DNA of 64,000 nt. Source: Betaproteobacteria bacterium (GTDB lineage: Bacteria; Pseudomonadota; Gammaproteobacteria; Burkholderiales; Burkholderiaceae_C). The stretch is from NCBI GenBank assembly GCA_016704535.1, contig JADIZZ010000010.1:1-64000 (forward strand). The letters are read 5' to 3'. A model generated the notes under the pieces. It saw only the letters and a program-made list of their open reading frames with translations, did no database searches and was not told where the DNA came from. Both the position numbers and the translations under genes were made by a program. The first letter of the stretch is position 1; every line of letters starts with the position of its first letter. Of the stretch, positions 1-10,110 are shown piece after piece.

Positions 1-1271
1 ACCGCAGCGTCAACGCCTTCGCGCTGCCGGGCGGCTTCGTCGGTGCGCACCTGGGCCTCATCGCCATCACCACCACGCGTGACCAGCTGGCGTCGGTGAT
101 GGCGCACGAGCTCTCGCACGTCACGCAACGCCACATCGCTCGCAGCATTGCGCCGCAGCAGCAGGCTTCGATGGTCGCCATCGCCACGCTGCTGCTGGGC
201 ATCATCGCGGCCAGCCGCAGCAACAACGCCGACCTGGCCAATGCCGCCATCATGGGCGGGCAGGGCGCGGCCATCCAGTCGCAGCTGAACTTCTCGCGCG
301 ACATGGAACGCGAGGCCGACCGCATCGGCTACGGGCTGCTCGGCGTGGCCGGTTTCGCACCGGCCGGGCAGTCGGCCATGTTCGACAAGATGGACATCGC
401 CAACCGGCTGAACGACAGCGGCGGCTTTCCCTACCTGCGTTCGCACCCGCTGACGGTCGACCGCATCAGCGAGGCGCGCAGCCGCACGCTGCTGGGCGAC
501 AACCGGGCGAGCGAACCGACACTGCTGCACGGCCTGATGCAGATGCGCGCCCGTGTGCTGATGGACGACAGCGTGATGGCGTTGCAGCGGCTTTCCGGCG
601 CCACCTCGTCGCCCGTGCTGGCCGACCGCGTGGCCGCGCTCTACGGCGGCGCGATGGCCGCTTCGATGACCCGCGACCATGCCCGCGCCGAGCGCCAGGT
701 GGCGCTGGCGCTGCAGCTGGCCGCCGGTGCCACGCCGCGCGATCCCGCGGCCGAACGGGCGCTGCGCCTGCTGCAGGCGCAGGTGCTGCTGGCAGCCGAA
801 GACGCCGCTGGCGCGCTGCAGGTGCTGGACGCACTGCCGCCGGTGCCCGCCGATCGCCCCGCGCTGCTGATGCGTGGCCAGGCCGCGCTGGCGCTGCAGC
901 GGCGGGCACCCGAGGACGCCGCCACCCCGCTGCGGCGTGCCACCGAGGCGCTGCAGACCTGGGTGGCCGAGCAGCCGCAAGACGCAACCGCTTGGGAACT
1001 GCTCTCGGTCTGTAGTGACGCGTTGGGTCTGAAGCTGCGTGCGATACGGGCTGGCGCCGAGGCGCGGGTGGTGCTGGGCGACCTGAACGGCGCGGTGGAC
1101 CGCCTGCGCGCCGCTCAGTCGCTGGCGCGCGGCCCGGGGCCGCAGGACTTCATCGAGGCCTCGGTGATCGACGCGCGGCTGCGCCAGATCACCGCGCAGC
1201 GTCGCCAGCTGGTGCTGGAGATGCGCGGCGAAGGCAGGCGCCCGGGGCCGGGTGAAGAGCTGCCGCCTTAG
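1..1271 (+). CDS. bepA: M48 metalloprotease/chaperone, BepA (YfgC)-like; 5' end outside window
   Basis: This is the C-terminal 422 residues of a periplasmic zinc protease that assists outer-membrane protein assembly. The reading frame is open from base 3, so the start lies upstream of the window. The zinc motif HELSH (HExxH) lies at bases 105-119, preceded by the family segment NAFALPGGFVG. The third zinc ligand is the Glu of MEREADRIG near base 310. After the catalytic domain, from about base 500, comes an Ala/Leu-rich helical region that fits the TPR repeats of BepA. The next gene, 88 bases downstream, is also an envelope protein. The family is clear. BepA rather than another M48/TPR protease is inferred from the TPR tail. 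Confidence 0.9.
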   Translation, partial: RSVNAFALPGGFVGAHLGLIAITTTRDQLASVMAHELSHVTQRHIARSIAPQQQASMVAIATLLLGIIAASRSNNADLANAAIMGGQGAAIQSQLNFSRDMEREADRIGYGLLGVAGFAPAGQSAMFDKMDIANRLNDSGGFPYLRSHPLTVDRISEARSRTLLGDNRASEPTLLHGLMQMRARVLMDDSVMALQRLSGATSSPVLADRVAALYGGAMAASMTRDHARAERQVALALQLAAGATPRDPAAERALRLLQAQVLLAAEDAAGALQVLDALPPVPADRPALLMRGQAALALQRRAPEDAATPLRRATEALQTWVAEQPQDATAWELLSVCSDALGLKLRAIRAGAEARVVLGDLNGAVDRLRAAQSLARGPGPQDFIEASVIDARLRQITAQRRQLVLEMRGEGRRPGPGEELPP

Positions 1272-1358
1272 CCCGAGCTGCCCGGGCCGCCGACGGCGGC
1301 GGTCGTCCCGATAGGCACGGCACAGCCCGCGGGCCAGAATGGCCGGGCGGGAGGGCGT

Positions 1359-4300
1359 ATGCACACAGGAAGTCTCATCGCGGCCATGCGGCGTGTGCTT
1401 GCAGCTGCCACCGACAGCTGCGCTGTCCTCATCGCGCTTGCGCTGGCCGCGTGTGGCGGCTCCGCGCTCGCCGCGCGCGTGGCCAGCGTGTCGCCGCAAG
1501 GTGAGGTGGCCGAGATGCGTCAGGTGCTGGTGCGCTTCGATGCCGCCGTGGTGCCGGCGGGCGATCCGCGTGCGCCGGCGCCCTTCGTGCTGAGTTGCGC
1601 TGGCCGCACGCCGCCCGGCCAGGCGCGCTGGCTGAACGAACGCGACTGGGCACTGGACCTGGCCCAGCCGCTGCCCGCGGGCGAGGCCTGCACGCTGACG
1701 ATGCGCTCCGGCTTCCAGCCGCTGGCCGGCGCGCTGGAAGGGCCGCGCGAATTCCGCTTCACCACCGGCGCGCCAGTGGTGGTGTCGGTGCAGCCCTATC
1801 CCGGTTCACGCATTGCCGAAGACCAGCACTTCCTGCTGCACCTGAACGGCACCGTCGACCCTGCGAGCCTGCAGACGGCGGTGTGGTGCGAGATGGAAGG
1901 TCTGCTCGACCGCCTGCCCGTCACCGTGGTGGACGGCGCCGCGCGCCAGGCCGTGCTGCGCGCAAACCGATGGCCCGACGACCGGCCGGCGTTGCTGGTG
2001 GCCTGCACCCGACCGTTGGCCGCCGACACGCGGGTGCGCCTGGTGTGGGGACCGGGTGTGAAGGCGCCCGGCGCGGGCGCGCCGGTGTCGCGCCGCACGC
2101 AGCGTTTCGAGTGGAAGGTGCAGGCGCGTTTCAGCGCCGAGTTCAGCTGTGAGCGTGAACAGGCGCCACCGCGAGGCGTTGGCGCGCGTGACCAGGCGCC
2201 GGCCGCCGCCACGGCAACCGCACCGGCCGGCGCCACGCCGCTGCAGACCGCTTGCATGCCGCTGCGCCCACTGACGCTGAACTTCAGCGCCCCGGTGCCA
2301 CGCGCCCAGGCGCTGGCGGTACGGTTGGTGCCCGATGGCGGTGGCGCGGCCATCGCACCCAGCCTGCGCGAAGACGAACGCGGCGAGACGCTGCAGTCCG
2401 TGCGTTTCGCTGCGCCGTTGCCCGAGAACACCCGCTTCCGCCTCACGCTGCCACCCGGCGTGCAAGACGACGCCGGCCGCGCGCTGGCCAACGCGGGCAG
2501 CTTTCCGCTCGTGGTGGCCACCGGCAGTCTGCCGCCGCTGGCGAAGTTCGCCGGTGCGCCCTTCGGCATCCTGGAAAGCAGCCCAGACCCCGCGGCGCCC
2601 GCGCTGATGCCGCTGACGCTGCGCCACGTCCAGGCCGACCTCGCGGGGGTGGCCACCGGCGGTCAGGTGCGCGTGAGGCGCCTGGGCGCCGAGACGCCCG
2701 ACCTCGAACTGCTGCGCTGGCTGGCGCGCCTGCGCAAGGACCACGACGAACAGTTCAAGACGCGCAGCCAGTCGCTGCTGGCCAGCGAGCCCGGCGTGCG
2801 GCGTGCCGACCTGCCGCAGTTGAAGGACCCGGCGCCGCGCGCCACCGAAGTCATCGGCATCCCGCTGCCGCAACGCGGCTACCACGTCATCGAAGTCGAA
2901 TCACGCCTGCTGGGCCAACGCCTGCTTGCCGAGCGTGGCCCGATGTACGCCCGCACTGGCGCGCTGGTGACCAACCTGGCCGTGCACTTCAAGCGCGGGC
3001 GGTCATCGAGCCTGGTCTGGGTGACTACGCTGGACCGCGGCCGTCCGGTGGCCGGCGCCCGCGTGGCGGTGAACGACTGCCACGGCAAGCCGGCCTGGAA
3101 CGGCAGCACCGACGCCGCCGGTATGGCGCGCATCGATCGGGGCTTCGACAACGGCGACTGGGACGCGCGCCAGAAATGCCTCAGCCGCGAGGGCTGGTTC
3201 GTCACCGCGCGTGTCGAGGGCAAGGACGGCGACGACCTCGCCTTCGTCTTCAGCGACTGGACGCGTGGCATCGAACCCTGGCGCTTCAATCTGCCGCAGT
3301 CCCTGGAAGGCACGCCCGACCAGCGAGCGCACACGGTGTTCGACCGCACGTTGCTGCGCGCGGGCGAGACGGTGTCGATGAAACACTTCCTGCGCGTCGA
3401 GACCGAGCGTGGCCTTGCGCTACCCGATGCCGCCGCGCTGCCCACCCAGCTGGTGCTGACGCACCAGGGCAGCGGCACAGAAACCCGTCTGCCGCTGGCC
3501 TGGCCGCGCGGCGCACGCGCCGCCGAAAGCACGTGGGCGATACCGAAGAACGCCGCGCTGGGTGCCTACGACGTGGCGCTGCAGCAGGGCGAGCGCGTGC
3601 TGCCCAGCGGCAGCCTGCGTGTCGAGGCCTTCCGCGTGCCACTGGTCGATGCCCGTCTGAGCGGCCCGGCGGGTGTGCAGGTGGCGCCGCGCGACGTGGC
3701 CTTCGCGGCGCAGCTCAATGCGATGGCCGGCGGGCCGCTGGCGGGGCGACCGGTGCAGCTGTCGGCCCTGCTGCGCGGCGCAGCGGTGCAGTTCAAGGGC
3801 CACGACGACTTCAGCTTCGATGCCCCGCGGCAGCGCAGCGAAGGCGACGACGAGGGCCCTGAAACCCGGCAGAAGCTGGTGGCCGACAAGCTGGCTGCCA
3901 CCACCGACGCGCAGGGTGCCGCGCGACTGAAGGTCGACAAGCTGCCGCCGCTGACGGCCCCCGCCGACCTGCTGGCCGAACTGCGTTTCGACGACCTCAA
4001 CGGCGAGGTGCAGACGGTGGCTCAGCGCCTGCGCCTGTGGCCCGCCGCCGTGGTGGTGGGCCTGCGCGTGCCGGGCTGGACGGCCGCGCGCGGCGATGCC
4101 GGCCTGACGGCCGTGGTGCTCTCGAACGACGGCAAGCCGATGAAAGACAGAGCCGTCGAAGTGAGTGGCCGGCTGCACCAGACCTTCAGCGCGCGCAAGC
4201 GCATCGTCGGCGGCTTCTACGCCTACGACAACCGTCACGAGGTGCGTGAACTGGGCGTGCTGTGCAGCGGCAAGACCGATGCGCTGGGTCGATTGCGCTG

Positions 4301-7220
4301 CGATGTGAAGCTCGACGCCGCCGGCGAGGTGGAGCTCATCGCCCGCACCCGCGACGACGCCGGCCGCGAGAGCGTGGCCGCAAGCTCGGTGTGGGTGAGC
4401 GGCCGCGGCGAATGGTGGTTCAGCCAGGACAACGACGACCGCATCGACGTGCTGCCCGAGAGCCGAGAGGTCGAACCCGGCCAGACCGCGCGCCTGCAGG
4501 TGCGCATGCCCTACCGCCAGGCCATGGCGCTGGTGACGGTGGAGCGTGAAGGTCTGATCGACGCGCGCGTCGTGCAGCTGACGGGGCGTGAACCGGTGAT
4601 CGAACTGCCGATACCAGCCACTGCCGACCGCTCGTGGGCGCCGAACGTGGTGGTCGGCGTGCTGGTGCTGCGCGGCCGGTTGCGCGACGCGCCTTGGTGG
4701 AGCCTCTTCACCTGGGGCTGGCGTGAACCCGGCGAGTGGTGGCGCGCCTTCCGCTACGAGGGCCGCGACTACCGTGCGCCGACGGCGGTGGTCGACCTGG
4801 CCAAGCCCTCGTTCAAGTTCGGCGCCGCGCAGTTGGACATCGGCCGCGCCCAGCACAGGCTGGACGTGACCGTGACGCCCGAGCGCACGCAGTACAAGGT
4901 GCGCGAGACGGCGATGACGACGGTGCAAGTGAGCTTCCAGGGCAAGCCGCTGGCCGGCGCAGAGATCGCGTTCGCCGCCGTCGACGAAGGCCTGCTGGCG
5001 CTGCAGACCAACACGTCCTGGGAACTGCTGCCCGGCCTGCTGCACACGCGACCCTGGGGCGTGGAAACGTCCACCGCGCAGGGCGAGATCGTCGGCCGTC
5101 GCCACTACGGCCGCAAGGCGCTGCCCCCGGGTGGCGGCGGCGGCAGCAACCCGACGCGCGAGCTCTTCGACACGCTGCTGCTGTGGCGTGGCACGGTGCA
5201 GCTCGACGCACAGGGTCAGGCGCGCATCGCGGTGCCGCTGAACGACTCGCTCACCAGCTTCCGCCTCGTCGCGATTGCCGACGCCGGGGCCGGCACGGCG
5301 GTGGAACGCTTCGGCACCGGCAGCGCCAGCGTGCGCGTGACGCAAGACCTGCAGATGCTCTCGGGCCTGCCGCCGCTGGCGCGCGAGGGCGACCGTTTCG
5401 ACGCCGGCTTCACGCTGCGCAACACCACGGCGCGTGCGCTGACGGTGCAGGCCACGCTGGCCGGGCAGGCCGTGGGTGCGGCCACGCCGGCCTTGACGCT
5501 GCCGCCGCAGACCGTGACGCTGCCCGCCGGCGTCGCGCAGGAACTGCGCTGGCCGGTGCAGGTGCCGAACGGCGCCACACATATCGAGTGGGACGCCGCT
5601 GCCACCGAGACCAGTGGCGCCACGCCCTTGCGCGACCGCTTGAAGATCAAGCAGGCCATCGCGTCCGCGGTGCCGGTGCGCGTGTGGCAGGCCTCGCTGC
5701 AGCCGCTGGACGCCAGCTTCACGCTGGCGCTTGCGCCACCTGCCGGCGCACTGCCTGGCGCGGGCGGCGTGCAGGCCACGCTGCAACCGAAACTCACTGG
5801 TGCACTGCCGGGGCTGCGCCGCTACTTCGAGACCTACCCCTACACCTGCCTGGAACAGAAGACCTCGCGTGCCTTGGGTCTGCGCGACGCGGCGGCCTGG
5901 GCGACGTTGCGGGGCGAAGCCGCGGGCTATCTCGACAGCGACGGCCTGGCCGGCTACTTTCCGCCCACGCCCGGCAGCCCGCCGCGGGGCAGCGACCGTC
6001 TCACCGCCTACCTGCTTTCGGCCGCGCATGAAGCCGGCTGGGCCTGGCCCGAGGCCACGCGCGACGCGATGCTGGGCGGGCTGCAGGCCTTCGTCGAAGG
6101 GCGCATCGAACGCCGCTTCAATGCCCCGCGCGCGGACCTGGACGTGCGCAAGCTCGCCGCGCTCGACGCGCTGGCGCGGCACGGGCGCGTGCAGGCGCGT
6201 TGGCTGGGCAGCGTGGCGTGGACACCCGCGGCCTGGCCAACGAGCGCCTTGCTCGACGCCTGGGGTCTGTACCGCCGCGCGGACGCCCTGCCCGATCGCG
6301 CGGCGCGGCTCGACGAGCTGCTGCGGCTCGTGCGCTCGCGGCTCATCGCCGGCGGCACGACGCTGAAGTTCAGCACCGAGCAGAGCGACGACTGGTGGTG
6401 GCTGATGGACGGCCCCGACGCCAACGCCGCGCGGCTGCTGCTGGCCGCCGTCGACAGCGCGGAGTGGCAGGCCGAACTGCCGCAGATCCTGAATGGCACG
6501 CTGGCGCGCCAGCGCCGTGGAGCCTGGTCGACGACCACGGCCAACCTCTGGGGTGTGCTGGCGCTGGAGCGATTTGGCGCGAAGTTCGAGGCCACGCCTG
6601 TGGCCGGCCGCAGCACGCTGCAGTGGGGCGCAACGACACGCATGCAGGACTGGCAGGCGGCACCCACGGGCGGCACGCAGAGCCTGCCCTGGCCGAGCGG
6701 GTCCGCACCCTTCACCGCGCGACACGAAGGGGCTGGCCGGCCCTGGCTGGCACTGCAGACGCTGGCCGCCGTGCCGCTGCAGGCGCCGTTGGCCGCGGGC
6801 TACCGCGTCAGCCGCAGCGTCACGGCCGTCGAACGCAAGCGGCCCGACGCCTGGAGCCGCGGCGACGTGCTGCGCGTGCGGCTGGACGTCGAAGCGCTGG
6901 GCGACATGGCCTGGGTCGTTTTCAGCGACCCCGTGCCCACCGGCGCCACGCTGCTGGGCAGCGGCCTGGGGCGCGATTCGCTCATCGCGACACAAGGCGA
7001 ACGTCGCGAGGGCCGCGCCTTGCCGGCCTACGAGGAACGCGGCTTCGACACCTGGCGCGCCTATTACGAATGGCTGCCGCGCGGCAAGCACGTCATCGAG
7101 TACACCTTGCGCCTGAACGCCAGCGGTCGCTTCGGCCTGCCGCCGACCCGCGTGGAAGCGATGTACGCGCCGGAGAGTTTCGGTGAGAGCCCGAATGCGG
7201 CGCTGGAGGTTGGGCCGTGA
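1359..7220 (+). CDS. yfhM: Bacterial alpha-2-macroglobulin, YfhM type
   Basis: A 1953-residue protease-trapping protein of the cell envelope. Bacterial alpha-2-macroglobulins capture foreign proteases through a reactive thioester and are usually paired with PbpC, which repairs peptidoglycan. The thioester motif CLEQ is intact at residues 1497-1500 (codons from base 5847). The N-terminus has a hydrophobic stretch ending in LAAC, with Cys at residue 32. This fits a lipoprotein signal, although a signal peptidase I site (ALA|A) just after it is possible. An MG2-like region (TTLDRGRPVAGARV) and bait-region-like sequence follow. The stop codon overlaps the start of pbpC, so the two genes are translationally coupled. 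Length agrees with the large YfhM-type class. Confidence 0.95.
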   Translation: MHTGSLIAAMRRVLAAATDSCAVLIALALAACGGSALAARVASVSPQGEVAEMRQVLVRFDAAVVPAGDPRAPAPFVLSCAGRTPPGQARWLNERDWALDLAQPLPAGEACTLTMRSGFQPLAGALEGPREFRFTTGAPVVVSVQPYPGSRIAEDQHFLLHLNGTVDPASLQTAVWCEMEGLLDRLPVTVVDGAARQAVLRANRWPDDRPALLVACTRPLAADTRVRLVWGPGVKAPGAGAPVSRRTQRFEWKVQARFSAEFSCEREQAPPRGVGARDQAPAAATATAPAGATPLQTACMPLRPLTLNFSAPVPRAQALAVRLVPDGGGAAIAPSLREDERGETLQSVRFAAPLPENTRFRLTLPPGVQDDAGRALANAGSFPLVVATGSLPPLAKFAGAPFGILESSPDPAAPALMPLTLRHVQADLAGVATGGQVRVRRLGAETPDLELLRWLARLRKDHDEQFKTRSQSLLASEPGVRRADLPQLKDPAPRATEVIGIPLPQRGYHVIEVESRLLGQRLLAERGPMYARTGALVTNLAVHFKRGRSSSLVWVTTLDRGRPVAGARVAVNDCHGKPAWNGSTDAAGMARIDRGFDNGDWDARQKCLSREGWFVTARVEGKDGDDLAFVFSDWTRGIEPWRFNLPQSLEGTPDQRAHTVFDRTLLRAGETVSMKHFLRVETERGLALPDAAALPTQLVLTHQGSGTETRLPLAWPRGARAAESTWAIPKNAALGAYDVALQQGERVLPSGSLRVEAFRVPLVDARLSGPAGVQVAPRDVAFAAQLNAMAGGPLAGRPVQLSALLRGAAVQFKGHDDFSFDAPRQRSEGDDEGPETRQKLVADKLAATTDAQGAARLKVDKLPPLTAPADLLAELRFDDLNGEVQTVAQRLRLWPAAVVVGLRVPGWTAARGDAGLTAVVLSNDGKPMKDRAVEVSGRLHQTFSARKRIVGGFYAYDNRHEVRELGVLCSGKTDALGRLRCDVKLDAAGEVELIARTRDDAGRESVAASSVWVSGRGEWWFSQDNDDRIDVLPESREVEPGQTARLQVRMPYRQAMALVTVEREGLIDARVVQLTGREPVIELPIPATADRSWAPNVVVGVLVLRGRLRDAPWWSLFTWGWREPGEWWRAFRYEGRDYRAPTAVVDLAKPSFKFGAAQLDIGRAQHRLDVTVTPERTQYKVRETAMTTVQVSFQGKPLAGAEIAFAAVDEGLLALQTNTSWELLPGLLHTRPWGVETSTAQGEIVGRRHYGRKALPPGGGGGSNPTRELFDTLLLWRGTVQLDAQGQARIAVPLNDSLTSFRLVAIADAGAGTAVERFGTGSASVRVTQDLQMLSGLPPLAREGDRFDAGFTLRNTTARALTVQATLAGQAVGAATPALTLPPQTVTLPAGVAQELRWPVQVPNGATHIEWDAAATETSGATPLRDRLKIKQAIASAVPVRVWQASLQPLDASFTLALAPPAGALPGAGGVQATLQPKLTGALPGLRRYFETYPYTCLEQKTSRALGLRDAAAWATLRGEAAGYLDSDGLAGYFPPTPGSPPRGSDRLTAYLLSAAHEAGWAWPEATRDAMLGGLQAFVEGRIERRFNAPRADLDVRKLAALDALARHGRVQARWLGSVAWTPAAWPTSALLDAWGLYRRADALPDRAARLDELLRLVRSRLIAGGTTLKFSTEQSDDWWWLMDGPDANAARLLLAAVDSAEWQAELPQILNGTLARQRRGAWSTTTANLWGVLALERFGAKFEATPVAGRSTLQWGATTRMQDWQAAPTGGTQSLPWPSGSAPFTARHEGAGRPWLALQTLAAVPLQAPLAAGYRVSRSVTAVERKRPDAWSRGDVLRVRLDVEALGDMAWVVFSDPVPTGATLLGSGLGRDSLIATQGERREGRALPAYEERGFDTWRAYYEWLPRGKHVIEYTLRLNASGRFGLPPTRVEAMYAPESFGESPNAALEVGP

Positions 7221-9385
7221 TGCCGAGGCGCCCGCGCCGGGTGCTGCTGGCGCTGTTCGTCGCGGCGGCACTGGGGCCATCGCCCGCCCTCGCGCAGGCG
7301 CAGCCGAGCTTCGAGGCTGTGCGCGCGGCGCACGCCCCTTCAGACGTGCCACTGCTGGCGCGCGACGGCACGCCGCTGCAATGGGTGCGCACCGACGCCA
7401 CCGTGCGCCGCGGTCCCTGGCTGGCGCTGGCCGATATCTCGCCGGCGCTGCGGCTGGCCATCGTCTACAGCGAAGACCAGCGTTTCTGGCAGCACGGTGG
7501 CGTCGACTGGCAGGCGGTGGCGGCCAGCGCCTGGGCCAACGCCTGGAACACCCGCACGCGCGGCGCCAGCACGCTGACGATGCAGCTGGCCGGCCTGGCC
7601 GACGACACGCTGCTGCGCCCGGCGGGCGGCCGCAGCCTGGGCCAGAAGTTCACACAGGCCTGGCGCGCGCAGCAGCTGGAAGCGCGCTGGAGCAAGGCGC
7701 AGATCCTGGAGGCCTACCTCAACCGCGTGCCGCTGCGCGGCGAACTGGTGGGCGTGGCGGCGGCGTCGCTGCTGCTCTTCGACAAGCACGCCAGCGGGCT
7801 GGACGCGTTGGAGGCCGCGCTGCTGGCCGCGCTGGTCCGCGCGCCGAACGCCGTGCCCGCCGTGGTCGAACGCCGTGCATGCGAGGTGCTGCGGACGCAG
7901 CGGCTCGGGTGCGACGGCCTGGCCATCACCTGGGCGCAGGCGCTGGCGCGGCGACCGGGCGCGCTGCGTGGCGACAGTGGCGAAGCCTTGGCGCCGCACC
8001 TCGCGCAGCGCATTGCCACTGCCAGGCCGAAGGGCACCGCATCGGGCGTGCTGCTGCGCAGCACGCTCGATGCCGGCGTGCAGCGTGTGGCGCTGGCCGC
8101 GCTGCGGCGCCAGTTGTCCGAACTGCGCGGCCGCGAGGTCGAAGACGGCGCCGTGCTCGTGCTCGACAACGCCAGCGGCGAGGTGCTGGCCTGGGTCGGC
8201 AGCGCCGGCCCGCTGCAGTCGTCCGCCGCTGCGGTGGATGCGGTGCTGGCGCGCCGCCAGCCCGGCAGCACGCTCAAGCCTTTCGTCTACGCGCAGGCGC
8301 TGCAGCAGCGGCTCATCACCGCGGCCAGCGTGCTCGACGACGCACCGCTGCAACTCGGCAGCGAAGGAAGCGGTGGCGCCACCTCGCTTTACCAGCCGCA
8401 GAACTACGACCGTGGCTACAAGGGCGCGGTTGGCGTGCGCACGGCCCTGGCTTCCAGCCTGAACGTGCCCGCGGTGCGCCTGGGCGCGCTGCTGGGCCCC
8501 GACGCCGTGTTCGACACACTGGTGCGCGCAGGCCTGCGCCCCAGCGAAAGCGCCGGCTTCCACGGCCACGCGCTGGCCTTGGGCAGTGCCGACGTAACGC
8601 TGCTCGACCTGACCAACGCCTATCGCATGCTGGCCAACGGTGGGCGCCTGGGCCCTGTGCGCTGGTGGTCTGACGAGAAGCCCGCCAAGGTCGCATCACC
8701 CGCAACGGGACGCGAGGTCTTCGACCCCGCCGTGGCTTACATCGTTGCCGACATCCTGGCCGACCCCGCCGCGCGCGCCACCACCTTCGGCCTCGACAGT
8801 CCGCTGGTCACGCGTGGCTGGGCAGCGGTGAAGACAGGCACCAGCAAGGACCTGCGCGACAACTGGTGCATCGGTTTCACCGACCGCGTTACCGTCGGCG
8901 TGTGGGTCGGCAACGCCAGTGGTGCGCCGATGCATGGCGTCAGCGGCGTCAGCGGGGCCGCCCCGGTGTGGCGCGAAGTGGTCGCCTTCCTGCATGCCGC
9001 CACACCCTCGCGGGCGCCGGTGCCACCGGCAGGCCTCTTGGCGCAGGGTGGCGAGTGGTTCCTGGCTGGCACCGCGCCGCAGGCCGCCGTTCGCGCGCAG
9101 CCTGCGCAGCCCTTTGGCATCACCTCGCCGCGCGACGGCAGCCTCTTCGTTCTCGACCCTGATATCCCCATGGCCGCGCAGCGCCTGGTCTTCGAAGGTG
9201 CACCGGGCCGCTGGTCACTGGACGGGCGCTTGCTGGGCGACGGCACGCGTCTGCGCTGGCTGCCTCGCCCGGGGCGGCACGTGCTGCAGTGGCAGGGCGT
9301 CGATGCGGGCGACGCGGTGCGCGTGGCCTTCGAGGTGCGCGCGGCCCCGGCGCCCGCGGCGCGGTCTACACGCTCTGGCCGTTGA
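7217..9385 (+). CDS. pbpC: Penicillin-binding protein 1C
   Basis: A bifunctional peptidoglycan synthase of 722 residues. A signal/anchor segment covers residues 8-27. The glycosyltransferase 51 domain shows EDQRFWQHGGVDW with catalytic Glu86, followed by the STLTMQLAGL segment. The transpeptidase domain has SxxK as STLK (Ser351), SxN as SSLN, and KTGTS. A C-terminal biPBP_C-like domain (ITSPRDGSLFVLDPDIP onward) is characteristic of PbpC. Either GTG at 7217 (4-base overlap with yfhM) or ATG at 7220 can be the start. The yfhM-pbpC pair is a known conserved unit in which PbpC is thought to mend the wall after attack. The 3' end overlaps the convergent gene by 20 bases. Confidence 0.96.
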   Translation: MMPRRPRRVLLALFVAAALGPSPALAQAQPSFEAVRAAHAPSDVPLLARDGTPLQWVRTDATVRRGPWLALADISPALRLAIVYSEDQRFWQHGGVDWQAVAASAWANAWNTRTRGASTLTMQLAGLADDTLLRPAGGRSLGQKFTQAWRAQQLEARWSKAQILEAYLNRVPLRGELVGVAAASLLLFDKHASGLDALEAALLAALVRAPNAVPAVVERRACEVLRTQRLGCDGLAITWAQALARRPGALRGDSGEALAPHLAQRIATARPKGTASGVLLRSTLDAGVQRVALAALRRQLSELRGREVEDGAVLVLDNASGEVLAWVGSAGPLQSSAAAVDAVLARRQPGSTLKPFVYAQALQQRLITAASVLDDAPLQLGSEGSGGATSLYQPQNYDRGYKGAVGVRTALASSLNVPAVRLGALLGPDAVFDTLVRAGLRPSESAGFHGHALALGSADVTLLDLTNAYRMLANGGRLGPVRWWSDEKPAKVASPATGREVFDPAVAYIVADILADPAARATTFGLDSPLVTRGWAAVKTGTSKDLRDNWCIGFTDRVTVGVWVGNASGAPMHGVSGVSGAAPVWREVVAFLHAATPSRAPVPPAGLLAQGGEWFLAGTAPQAAVRAQPAQPFGITSPRDGSLFVLDPDIPMAAQRLVFEGAPGRWSLDGRLLGDGTRLRWLPRPGRHVLQWQGVDAGDAVRVAFEVRAAPAPAARSTRSGR

Positions 9386-9725
9386 ACAGCCGCTCGACCG
9401 CGACGTCGATCACCATGCCGCACAGGCTGTAGAGCAGCGAGCCGACCAGCGCAGCGCCGAAGCCCGTGACGTTGAAGCCCGACAGCACGCTGGCCGAGGC
9501 GTAGAACATCGCCGCGTTGATGACGAAGAGGAAGAGGCCCAGTGTCAGCAGCGTCACCGGCAGCGTCAGCAGCACCAGCAGCGGACGCACCAGCGTGTTG
9601 AACAGACCGAGCACCAGCGCGGCCACCATGGCCGACCAGAAGCTGGCCACATGCACGCCGCTGTAGAGGTTGGCCACCAGCAACAGGGCCGCCGCCAGCA
9701 GCATCCAACGCACGATGATCTTCAT
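9366..9725 (-). CDS. Small four-helix membrane protein, phage-holin-4-2 family
   Basis: A 119-residue integral membrane protein with four hydrophobic segments (about residues 5-23, 28-47, 52-72 and 87-108). It matches the Phage_holin_4_2 family, a common chromosomal family unrelated to lysis in most hosts. Typical family sequence is GLFNTLVRPLLVLLTLP. The function is unknown. It is tail-to-tail with pbpC and overlaps it by 20 bases. Nothing else phage-like is nearby, so the family name should not be taken as evidence for a prophage. Confidence 0.85.
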   Translation of the reverse strand: MKIIVRWMLLAAALLLVANLYSGVHVASFWSAMVAALVLGLFNTLVRPLLVLLTLPVTLLTLGLFLFVINAAMFYASASVLSGFNVTGFGAALVGSLLYSLCGMVIDVAVERLFNGQSV

Positions 9726-9918
9726 GGCCAGAGCATAACGTGGCTCAAACCGTGGTGCGAAAGCCGCTTTTACCTAGGAAAACGCCTTCTCAGTGCCCCT
9801 TGCACGCAGTAGCATCGCGCCTGCACGTTTCCCAGGAAAGACGAGTCCGCGACAGAACATCGTTCGCGAGGCCTGCAGGGGAAGCGGCATCCCTCATCCA
9901 CTGATGGAGAACATCCAA

Positions 9919-10110
9919 ATGGCAACTGCGAAGAAAGCTCCGGCGAAAGCCCCCGCGAAGAAGGCCGCTCCGGCCAAGAAGGCAGCCCCTGCGAAGAAGG
10001 CGGCGCCCGCGAAGAAGGCCGCTCCGGCGAAGAAGGCGGCACCTGCAAAGAAGGCCGCCCCGGCCAAGAAGGCGGCGCCCGCGAAGAAGGCCGCTCCGGC
10101 CAAGAAGCGC
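9919..10110 (+). repeat. In-gene array of 18-base AAG-GC-rich repeats coding AKKAAP
   Basis: About eight consecutive copies of an 18-base unit encode the hexapeptide AKKAAP in the tail of the SWIB protein. Copies differ mainly at third codon positions. This shows selection for the peptide rather than a recent DNA-level expansion, although slippage can change copy number. Confidence 0.85.

Noticed and set aside
3420..7352. A 1310-codon open frame on the minus strand opposite yfhM
   Set aside because: It is His/Arg/Gln-rich with no domain, a typical GC-rich shadow of the real gene on the other strand.
9366..9725. Prophage suggested by the holin family name
   Set aside because: The family is widespread on chromosomes and no other phage gene is nearby.
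9930..10110. Regular repeats considered as a CRISPR or minisatellite array
   Set aside because: The unit is a multiple of three, stays in frame and codes the Lys/Ala/Pro tail of the SWIB protein.
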